The notes beneath the pieces were generated by a model. That model saw nothing but the letters and a program-made list of their open reading frames with translations. It had not been told where the DNA came from and made no database searches. Shown in pieces: positions 1-5,017 of a DNA stretch of 5,017 nt. Positions within the stretch are counted from its first letter, which is position 1; the number at the start of each line of letters is the position of its first letter. This stretch comes from an uncultured Rhodospirillales bacterium (GTDB lineage Bacteria > Pseudomonadota > Alphaproteobacteria > Rhodospirillales > Casp-alpha2). A program made the translations under genes and the position numbers. The stretch covers positions 1 through 5,017 of the forward strand of contig CALJEW010000197.1 of assembly GCA_938074585.1 (NCBI GenBank), given 5' to 3'.

Positions 1-240
1 ATGGTAATGGGAAACCTTCACAATAAAACTCGATGGGTGAACCAATAGATAACGGCAGCCAAATACACAAAATCACGCTTCATGGTAATATAGGTAATAT
101 CCATAGCCCAATTCCCTGAAGGGAATGTCTCATAATCGTGTGGCGACCTGATTGGGCAGTATGTTAGGAAGCTAAGGGGTAGTCTAGGCGCAACTTGTCG
201 ATCCGGCACATCAGTCCGAGGCCGGTGTTGGTTAAGGAAA
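1..240 (-). pseudogene. IS3-family transposase (orfB) remnant, frameshifted and cut by the window edge
   Basis: This is a decayed DDE transposase/integrase-core gene of the IS3 family. Three pieces, read on the minus strand in three frames, follow the order of an IS3 OrfB. (1) About 240-167 gives LMCRIDKLRLDYPLAS, resembling the HTH_21 segment usually seen as LMRRIDELHLEYPFAGS. (2) About 157-110 gives QSGRHTIMRHSLQGI, weakly resembling the following GRxxVxxLMRxMGI segment. (3) 113-1 gives NWAMDITYI, then FVYLAAVIYWFTHRVLL, the start of the rve core with its first catalytic Asp (in MDITYI). The core is then broken by TGA where the family has Trp (RVLxW), and the same frame continues RFPIT to the window edge. 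Between the second and third pieces the usual linker with PYLLR and PNQV is missing. The second and third catalytic acidic residues would lie outside the window. The IS group cannot be assigned and no terminal inverted repeats were found. The family call is fairly secure from the third piece; the first two are supporting matches. Confidence 0.75.
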
Positions 241-382
241 GTTGTCATATGAGCAAGCCACAGTTGTCTATATATTCGGTAAAGTACTTAACCATACAGA
301 CGAGAAAGCAATAGGCCGGACGTAATTTCGTTCCACTCCACAAAAGTATCAGGTTTAGTGATGTTTAAGAAATAATTCATAA

Positions 383-413
383 AAAAATGGCACTCAATTT
401 GAGCGCCATTTTT
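383..413 (-). terminator. Rho-independent terminator of gltA
   Basis: The arms AAAAATGGCGCTCAA and TTGAGTGCCATTTTT (minus strand) fold into a long hairpin with a very short loop. The only imperfection is one G-U wobble, which pairs in the minus-strand RNA but would be an A-C mismatch in a plus-strand RNA. A run of seven T follows on the minus strand. The hairpin begins about 22 bases after the gltA stop codon, so it most likely ends the gltX-gltA or gltA transcript. The wobble orientation supports minus-strand use. Confidence 0.9.
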
Positions 414-435
414 CTTCATCATACTTAATGAAATC

Positions 436-1743
436 TTATATGCGATCGGCGACTTTCTTAAAGTCACGTCCGGTTTCACCCGTATATAGCTGACGTGGAC
501 GCCCAATCTTTTGTGATGGGTCTTCAATCATTTCGTTCCACTGTGCAACCCAACCAACGGTCCGGGCCACAGAGAACAACACAGTAAACATGCTGGTTGG
601 GATGCCGATTGCACGGAAGATGATGCCAGAATAGAAATCGACGTTCGGGTAGAGTTTTTTCTCGATAAAGTAAGGATCTTCAAGCGCAATACGTTCAAGT
701 TCCATAGCAATATCAAGTAACGGCTCATCCGTAATACCAAGTTCACCCAATACTTCGTGGCAAGATTCTTGAAGAACTTTAGCGCGGGGATCAAAGTTTT
801 TATAAACTCGGTGACCAAAGCCCATAAGACGGAACGGGTCGTTCTTGTCTTTTGCTTTTGCAATGAATTCGGGAATATTTTTTACATCACCAATTTCTTC
901 AAGCATATTCAGCACAGCTTCGTTAGCACCACCATGTGCAGGGCCCCAAAGCGATGCAATACCCGCTGAAATACAAGCGAACGGATTAGCGCCACTTGAA
1001 CCAGCCAAACGAACTGTCGATGTAGATGCATTCTGTTCGTGATCAGCGTGCAAAATTAAAATTTTGTCCATGGCTTTCGCGATGGTTGGATTGATTATGT
1101 ATTCTTCAGCCGGGTTTGAGAACATCATGTACAAGAAGTTCTCAGCATAAGTTAGATCATTACGCGGATAGACAAACGGCTGACCAACAGAAAACTTATA
1201 TGCCATAGCCGCGATTGTGGGCATTTTAGCAATCAAACGGTACGATGCGACCATACGGTGCTTTGGATCTGTAATATCAGTCGAATCGTGATAAAATGCG
1301 GAAAGGGCACCGACAACGCCGCACATAACGGCCATTGGGTGCGCATCGCGACGGAAACCACGAAAGAAATACATCAGTTGCTCATGCAGCATTGTGTGAT
1401 ATGTGATGTCATGCTCAAACTTGCTTTGCTGTTCTTTAGTTGGAAGCTCACCGTACAAAAGCAAGTAACACGTTTCCATGAAATTAGACTCTTTAGCCAA
1501 ATCAGCAATCGCATACCCACGGTATAATAAAACGCCTTGGTCGCCATCAATGTAAGTGATTTTTGATTCGCAGCTTCCTGTAGATGTGAAGCCAGGATCG
1601 TAGGTGAAATGGTCCGTATGGGCGTATAATTTACGAACATCGATAACATCTGGCCCAATGGATGCAGGGAATACCGGTAATTCGTATGTTTCACCTGAGG
1701 TGTTATCCGTAAGTGTGTAAGTTCTGTTTTTATTTTCGCTCAT
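436..1743 (-). CDS. gltA: citrate synthase (type I, hexameric class)
   Basis: The enzyme condenses acetyl-CoA with oxaloacetate to give citrate and CoA, the entry step of the TCA cycle, in the cytoplasm. The 435-residue product has the normal length for the bacterial NADH-sensitive, hexameric class. The catalytic triad by family alignment is His270 (GPAHGG), His311 (GFGHRVYK) and Asp369 (NVDFYSG). Substrate-site residues include His232 and His235 (LHADHEQNAS), Arg320 (DPRAKV), Arg394 (SVARTVGW) and Arg417 in GRPRQLYTG. The N-terminal beta-rich region (about 1-60) typical of Gram-negative type enzymes is present. I start at the ATG at 1743, because AAAAGG lies 7 bases upstream; an in-frame TTG 18 bases further out would include that ribosome binding site and is unlikely. 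The gene ends in TAA, followed by a strong terminator. It lies 87 bases downstream of gltX on the same strand, so it may be cotranscribed, although a private promoter in the gap cannot be excluded. No key residue is missing. Confidence 0.98.
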   Translation of the reverse strand: MSENKNRTYTLTDNTSGETYELPVFPASIGPDVIDVRKLYAHTDHFTYDPGFTSTGSCESKITYIDGDQGVLLYRGYAIADLAKESNFMETCYLLLYGELPTKEQQSKFEHDITYHTMLHEQLMYFFRGFRRDAHPMAVMCGVVGALSAFYHDSTDITDPKHRMVASYRLIAKMPTIAAMAYKFSVGQPFVYPRNDLTYAENFLYMMFSNPAEEYIINPTIAKAMDKILILHADHEQNASTSTVRLAGSSGANPFACISAGIASLWGPAHGGANEAVLNMLEEIGDVKNIPEFIAKAKDKNDPFRLMGFGHRVYKNFDPRAKVLQESCHEVLGELGITDEPLLDIAMELERIALEDPYFIEKKLYPNVDFYSGIIFRAIGIPTSMFTVLFSVARTVGWVAQWNEMIEDPSQKIGRPRQLYTGETGRDFKKVADRI

Positions 1744-1750
1744 ATTTTTA

Positions 1751-1756
1751 CCTTTT
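1751..1756 (-). promoter_or_regulatory. ribosome binding site of gltA
   Basis: AAAAGG on the minus strand lies 7 bases before the ATG at 1743. It decides the start codon, since the alternative upstream TTG (1759-1761) would place this motif inside the coding region. Confidence 0.7.
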
Positions 1757-1830
1757 CTCAAATTCAGACTGCCGCATGGCGCACGATGCGCTTTGCTTAG
1801 TCCTTAAAATTCAAATGGCCCCCATTAATA

Positions 1831-3261
1831 TTAGGAGCGTGTTCCTATAGATAAAGCATCTTCAAGCCGTCCTAATGCTTCGTCACGTCCTAAAACAGCC
1901 ATAACGTTGAAAATGCTGGGCGACACTGTTGTACCCGTCAGAGCGGCCCTCAGTGGTTGCGCGACTTTACCAAGTTTCAATTCAGCTGATTCTGCGAACG
2001 CTTTAACCGTTTTTTCAATTTCCTCAACCTGCCAGTTTGCTAGCTCTGACAATTCTTTGAGTACGTTTGAGAGATGCGATAAAGAATCAGAATCCAGCAT
2101 ACTGAGCGCTTTTTCTGTCATCTCTAATGGTCGAATTTTAGCATAAAATTCAGCGTTTTCAGATAGTTCCACAACCGTCTTAGCGCGTTCTTTTAGTTCA
2201 TCCATTCCTTTTTTTAGCCGATCTGGGGTAGCTTCTGCAAGCTTTCCGTCGAATTTTTCCTGTAATGTTGAAGTAACTAATTTGCTCAAGTCCTCATTAT
2301 GAGCAGATCTTATGTAGTTACCGTTCAAATTTGTCAGCTTAGCAAAATCAAATCGCGCTGCTGAACGCCCGACTGAGCTTAAATCAAACCATTCAATAGC
2401 TTGCTCTGTTGAAATGATTTCTTCATCCCCATGTGACCAGCCAAGGCGAAGTAAGTAATTACGCAAAGCTTCAGGCAAAAACCCTTGGTCACGATACGCA
2501 TCAACTCCAAGAGCACCATGACGCTTCGACATTTTGGCCCCATCGGGTCCATGAATAAGTGGGATATGGGCAAACGTTGGCGTTTCCCAACCTAGAGCTT
2601 GATATAATTGAGTTTGGCGAAAAGAGTTTGTTAAGTGGTCATCACCCCGAATGACGTGGGTAACGTCCATATCATGATCATCAACAACCACGGCCAACAT
2701 GTATGTGGGTGAGCCATCAGCGCGCAAAAGCACCATGTCGTCCATTTGTTTGTTGGCAACGATAACGTCACCCTGAACCAAATCGGCAATCGTTGTATCG
2801 CCTTCCATAGGCGCTTTCAGACGAATAACAGGGGAAACACCCGCCGGTGCACAAGAAGGGTCGCGGTCGCGCCATCGGCCATCATACATGCGCTTGTGGC
2901 CCTTTGCCCGAGCCACGTCACGCATTTTGATTAATTCCTCTGGGGAACAGTAACATTTATAAGCATTTCCACTGGCCAATAACTTCTCAACAGCCGCCCG
3001 ATGGACATTGGCGCGTTCAAATTGAGAAATTGCCTCGCCATCCCATTCAAGCCCTAACCACTTCATGCCATCCAAAATTGCGGCAACGGCGCCATCCGTC
3101 GAGCGCGCCCGATCTGTGTCTTCGATCCGCAATAGGAACTTACCCCCGTCGCCGTATTGTTGGTGGTGCTGTGCAAAAAGCCAGTTGTATAAGGCAGTAC
3201 GTGCGCCGCCAATATGAAGGTAACCAGTTGGTGACGGGGCAAATCGAGTAACAATCGTCAT
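1831..3261 (-). CDS. gltX: glutamyl-tRNA synthetase
   Basis: This class I aminoacyl-tRNA synthetase attaches glutamate to tRNA(Glu) using ATP, in the cytoplasm. The 476-residue length is normal. The Rossmann-fold catalytic domain starts with TRFAPSPTGYLHIGGART, containing the HIGH-like motif HIGG at 16-19, followed by RIEDTDR at 45-51. The second signature is KMSKR at 243-247. The C-terminal anticodon-binding region ends in the family block GKVAQPLRAALTG (about 431-443) and LGRDEALGRL. In the zinc-binding subdomain Cys103 and Cys105 are present, but the second pair known from E. coli (Cys125/His127) is not seen in the corresponding YDGRWRDRD stretch, so zinc binding is doubtful. The start agrees with the family N-terminus, although no clear Shine-Dalgarno motif precedes it (TTTATAAAACGC before ATG). 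The stop is TAA. Many alphaproteobacteria carry two GltX proteins and a GatCAB amidotransferase; whether this one also charges tRNA(Gln) cannot be told here. gltA lies downstream on the same strand, and the comEC remnant diverges from its 5' side. Confidence 0.98.
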   Translation of the reverse strand: MTIVTRFAPSPTGYLHIGGARTALYNWLFAQHHQQYGDGGKFLLRIEDTDRARSTDGAVAAILDGMKWLGLEWDGEAISQFERANVHRAAVEKLLASGNAYKCYCSPEELIKMRDVARAKGHKRMYDGRWRDRDPSCAPAGVSPVIRLKAPMEGDTTIADLVQGDVIVANKQMDDMVLLRADGSPTYMLAVVVDDHDMDVTHVIRGDDHLTNSFRQTQLYQALGWETPTFAHIPLIHGPDGAKMSKRHGALGVDAYRDQGFLPEALRNYLLRLGWSHGDEEIISTEQAIEWFDLSSVGRSAARFDFAKLTNLNGNYIRSAHNEDLSKLVTSTLQEKFDGKLAEATPDRLKKGMDELKERAKTVVELSENAEFYAKIRPLEMTEKALSMLDSDSLSHLSNVLKELSELANWQVEEIEKTVKAFAESAELKLGKVAQPLRAALTGTTVSPSIFNVMAVLGRDEALGRLEDALSIGTRS

Positions 3262-3452
3262 GCGTTTTATAAATCCAAATCAAGCGTTTTAAAAATAGTG
3301 ATGGGTTCTTACCACATAAAATAAGCATGTGCAGCTAAACAGTTATAAAAGGCCAAAACATAAAAAAGTTGATTGTTAAAGAACCCTTTCTCTTTCAGTT
3401 GAATATGGAACTCTTGGTTTTATTCACCCTTAGCTTTTAATCAACGCTTCCT

Positions 3453-4073
3453 GCGGATCAGGATCTTTGGATTCTATGAGCTCCTGTTATGTTGGCGATT
3501 GGAATTGGTATTTATTTCAGTCTCCCTAATGAACCTGGATTGGGGATGGGCTGTTACCCGGCTTGCAACTCTAAAAACTTGGGGCGTGAGATCATTTCAA
3601 TATCCGGGCTTTGGTTATTTATTCGACAATAAAAGTGGCGGCTAATGGCAAGCCCCGCTTTGGCAATTGGGTTTTATCGGTTTTGGTTACCCAACACCAT
3701 GTCTTGATCATCGACAGCCTTGCCTGCATTTTTGCCATTAAAACCAACGACGGAAAGCTGATGATATCAAGTTTACGCCAAGAGGCGCGGGACCCTAAAT
3801 AGTGATTGCATCACTTAGGCATTCAAAATGCAACCTTAATCCATGATTATTTAGACCACAATGATACACGTTTACCTATCCGTAACGATACAAGCGGTTG
3901 TTTGTACAGCAAAGATCAAACAAAAATGGCCAGCCCAAAAAGTTATTGATCATTTTTAATTTGGGGCAAACCGGCACGTACGCTTGGTCCATAACGGGGG
4001 CCATGTTAAAATTCATTCAACAAACAAAGGACACGGCAACAGGCTTTGGGTTTTAAAGCGCCAAAAAGTCAAC
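3453..4073 (+). pseudogene. comEC: comEC remnant (DNA-uptake channel protein), internally deleted and frameshifted
   Basis: ComEC is the inner-membrane channel through which single-stranded DNA enters the cytoplasm in natural transformation. Only its two ends are recognisable. N-terminal piece, frame of 3453: ADQDLWIL, a TGA, then APVMLAIGIGIYFSLPNEP to about 3545, matching the RWxLWxPVxxGxGIxLYFxLPxEP start of alphaproteobacterial ComEC. C-terminal piece A, from about 3700 in another frame: VLIIDSLACIFAIKTNDGKL and ISSLRQEARDPK, then TAG TGA, LHHLGI, and LPIRNDTSGCLYSKDQTK, resembling the family's DVLISxDGxxxAVRxxDGxLALSSxR, WLRRxG and LRCDxxGCxYxxxG. Piece B, from 3942 in the first frame: VIDHF, TAA, then GGHVKIHSTNKGHGNRLWV, resembling VIDRFDLWxxGAHALWL through GDRPWV. 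A bit of 3646-3702 in the third frame may be the join before piece A. About 600 bases remain of a gene usually near 2 kb, so the Competence membrane domain and most of the beta-lactamase-like domain are gone. These matches are from memory of the family. Its position between gltX and lexA, divergent from gltX and facing lexA, agrees with the usual comEC slot. Confidence 0.72.
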
Positions 4074-4098
4074 TCAAACTCAGTCTGCTGCCAAAAAC

Positions 4099-4806
4099 TT
4101 AATAGCGCCGCATTAACCCAACAAGACGTCCTTGAACTTTAACCTGATCTGGACCACAAATCCGCGTCTCAAACGCAGCATTTGCAGGTTCCAACGCAAT
4201 TGACCCCCCTTTGCGGCGGATTCGCTTTAAGGTTACTTCCGTATCATCAACAAGTGCGACAACAATATCGCCATTGGCAGCCGTATCGGCGCGGCGGATC
4301 AAAACGGTGTCACCGTCAAAAATACCAGCATCAATCATCGATTCGCCTTCAACTTCAAGGGCATAATGCTCACCCAAACCCAACATATCAGAAGGAATGT
4401 CTACGGTATTTGTGTTATCACGCAAGGCTTCAATGGCTGTACCCGCAGCAATTTTACCATACAACGGCAACTGAACCGCCGCCGCATCACCTGCGGTTTG
4501 CGATCCAGGGATTGAAAAATCACCTTTAATAACATTGGGCTGAAATCCCTGAGGTGCGGCTGGTGTTTGGTGCACAGAAGGGGTATCGGCATTTTCAGGT
4601 AATCGCATGACTTCCAAAGCCCGAGCCCGGTGGGGCAGACGGCGGATAAAGCCGCGCTCTTCAAGGCCAGAAATCAAGCGGTGAATGCCAGATTTTGACT
4701 TCAAACCCAACGCATCTTTCATTTCATCAAAAGAAGGAGAGACACCGCTAGCGCGTAATCTTTCATCGATAAACATCAAAAGCTGATATTGTTTTTTGGT
4801 CAGCAT
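4099..4806 (-). CDS. lexA: LexA, SOS-response repressor and self-cleaving S24 peptidase
   Basis: LexA represses DNA-damage genes; RecA filaments on single-stranded DNA trigger its self-cleavage and derepression. The 235-residue product has the winged-helix DNA-binding domain at about 1-68 (LTKKQYQLLMFIDERLRASG, then SPSFDEMKDALGLKSKSG and IHRLISGLEERGFIRR). A Pro/Gln/Ala-rich linker spans about 70-112, longer than in E. coli, as is usual in alphaproteobacteria. The S24 domain follows. The scissile Ala-Gly bond is at 121-122 (KIAAGTA), the nucleophile is Ser156 (EGESMIDAG) and the general base is Lys194 (VTLKRIRR), so the protein appears able to cleave itself. Two adjacent ATG codons are available (4809 and 4806). 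I prefer 4806, because AAGGGG lies 7 bases before it but only 4 before the other, and family members begin MLTxKQ. The stop is TAA and no clear terminator follows. The gene converges on the comEC remnant. A LexA box upstream indicates autoregulation. Confidence 0.97.
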   Translation of the reverse strand: MLTKKQYQLLMFIDERLRASGVSPSFDEMKDALGLKSKSGIHRLISGLEERGFIRRLPHRARALEVMRLPENADTPSVHQTPAAPQGFQPNVIKGDFSIPGSQTAGDAAAVQLPLYGKIAAGTAIEALRDNTNTVDIPSDMLGLGEHYALEVEGESMIDAGIFDGDTVLIRRADTAANGDIVVALVDDTEVTLKRIRRKGGSIALEPANAAFETRICGPDQVKVQGRLVGLMRRY

Positions 4807-4813
4807 CATAAAA

Positions 4814-4819
4814 CCCCTT
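4814..4819 (-). promoter_or_regulatory. ribosome binding site of lexA
   Basis: AAGGGG on the minus strand lies 7 bases before the second of two tandem ATG codons and 4 before the first. The spacing favours the second ATG (4806), giving a protein starting MLTKKQ. Confidence 0.6.
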
Positions 4820-4822
4820 AGT

Positions 4823-4836
4823 GTTCGGCACAGTTC
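4823..4836 (-). promoter_or_regulatory. GAAC-N6-GAAC direct repeat in the lexA leader (possible non-canonical LexA site)
   Basis: On the minus strand GAAC TGTGCC GAAC lies just upstream of the lexA ribosome binding site. The half-sites match those of the alphaproteobacterial LexA box, but the gap is 6 bases rather than 7, so binding is uncertain. A LexA dimer bound here would sit over the start of the transcript or the ribosome-loading region. Confidence 0.3.
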
Positions 4837-4909
4837 GCTTCAAGGATGAATAGTACATCCGCTAAAGGCGAACCAAAAAATATGGAACAAATTACAAACG
4901 TTCACCTAT

Positions 4910-4924
4910 GTTCTAGTTTAGTTC
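4910..4924 (-). promoter_or_regulatory. LexA box (SOS operator) upstream of lexA
   Basis: The plus strand reads GTTCTAGTTTAGTTC, a perfect GTTC-N7-GTTC, which is the known alphaproteobacterial LexA operator (GAAC-N7-GAAC on the lexA strand). It lies about 104 bases before the preferred lexA ATG. A third GTTC at 4900-4903 extends it with a 6-base gap. Placement upstream of lexA fits autorepression. The distance is somewhat long, so control of a gene to the right is also possible. No convincing -35/-10 pair was found; a weak candidate on the minus strand is TTGGTT (4876-4871) with TATTCA (4852-4847). Confidence 0.75.
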
Positions 4925-5017
4925 TCTTTTTGCGTCAAGTCTGTTTTTGCTGTGATGCTGATGTGTACGTTAGGAGAACGGATCATATCACCTAACCAGT
5001 TGGCCGCGACGACGACC
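4918..5017 (-). CDS. possible 3' end of an unrecognised gene, cut by the window edge
   Basis: A minus-strand frame is open from the window edge for 32 codons and ends in TAA at 4918-4920. The product ends VHISITAKTDLTQKEN and contains AANWLGDMIR. I do not recognise it; it does not resemble the C-terminus of MoeA, which often lies upstream of lexA in alphaproteobacteria. An open run this short has a sizeable chance of being random, and a plus-strand frame is open here too. If real, its stop codon overlaps the LexA box. Confidence 0.2.
   Translation of the reverse strand, partial: VVVAANWLGDMIRSPNVHISITAKTDLTQKEN

Noticed and set aside
288..527. Minus-strand frame of 79 codons overlapping the gltA 3' end
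   Set aside because: It overlaps gltA in another frame and runs through the gltA terminator hairpin, with no recognisable domain.
1374..1694. Minus-strand frame of 106 codons inside gltA
   Set aside because: It lies wholly within the strongly conserved gltA coding sequence in another frame. It is a shadow frame.
1814..1826. Hairpin after gltX as a rho-independent terminator
   Set aside because: The stem is only 5 base pairs and the following sequence (TGAATTTTAAGG) lacks a proper U tract.
3262..3452. Promoters for gltX and for the former comEC
   Set aside because: The region is A/T rich with several TATA-like words, but no pair of -35 and -10 boxes at good spacing stands out, so none is called.
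3611..3802. Open frame of 63 codons on the plus strand as an independent small gene
   Set aside because: It starts at a TTG with no ribosome binding site, and its content (VLIIDSLACIFAIKTNDGKL) matches the ComEC C-terminal region. The same frame continues past its TAG TGA stops with further ComEC-like sequence, so it is a fragment of the pseudogene.
4182..4529. Plus-strand frame of 115 codons opposite lexA
   Set aside because: It is antisense to lexA, whose catalytic and cleavage motifs are intact, and its product is of odd composition with no domain.
4955..5017. Plus-strand gene start at MLMCTLGERIISPNQ, diverging from lexA
   Set aside because: The frame is short and runs off the window, no ribosome binding site precedes the ATG, and the peptide is not recognised.
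1..5017. CRISPR array, tRNA/rRNA, riboswitch or attachment site
   Set aside because: No regularly spaced repeats, no cloverleaf with its conserved T-loop sequence, and no known riboswitch core were seen on either strand.

Overview
The window looks like chromosomal DNA of an alphaproteobacterium. The evidence is a hexameric-type citrate synthase and a bacterial glutamyl-tRNA synthetase of alphaproteobacterial character, a long-linker LexA, a GTTC-N7-GTTC LexA box upstream of lexA, and the order gltA, gltX, (comEC), lexA, which I recall from many free-living alphaproteobacteria. Moderate base composition, a decayed insertion sequence and a decayed competence gene suggest a lineage undergoing gene loss, possibly host-associated; the host association is inference.

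Layout from left to right. Bases 1-240 hold a degraded IS3-family transposase (orfB) on the minus strand, with its parts spread over three frames. A strong intrinsic terminator (383-413) ends the gltA transcript. Intact gltA (436-1743) and gltX (1831-3261) follow, both on the minus strand, 87 bases apart, with gltX upstream. Bases 3262-4098 contain no intact gene, but the plus strand carries recognisable N- and C-terminal pieces of ComEC in different frames. I read this as a comEC pseudogene that has lost its central membrane and metallo-beta-lactamase portion. Intact lexA (4099-4806, minus) faces this remnant. Its upstream region has a perfect LexA box at 4910-4924 and further GTTC/GAAC half-sites. 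Bases 4925-5017 are open on both strands and not recognised.

The intact genes are housekeeping: TCA-cycle entry (gltA), Glu-tRNA charging (gltX) and SOS control (lexA). The lost genes are dispensable or mobile: DNA uptake (comEC) and a transposase. I found no new multi-gene system. The most informative signal is the fossil comEC held in its ancestral slot. In three places in the two pseudogenes a conserved Trp appears to have become TGA. The intact genes use TGG for Trp and end in TAA, so this is better explained by decay than by a changed genetic code.
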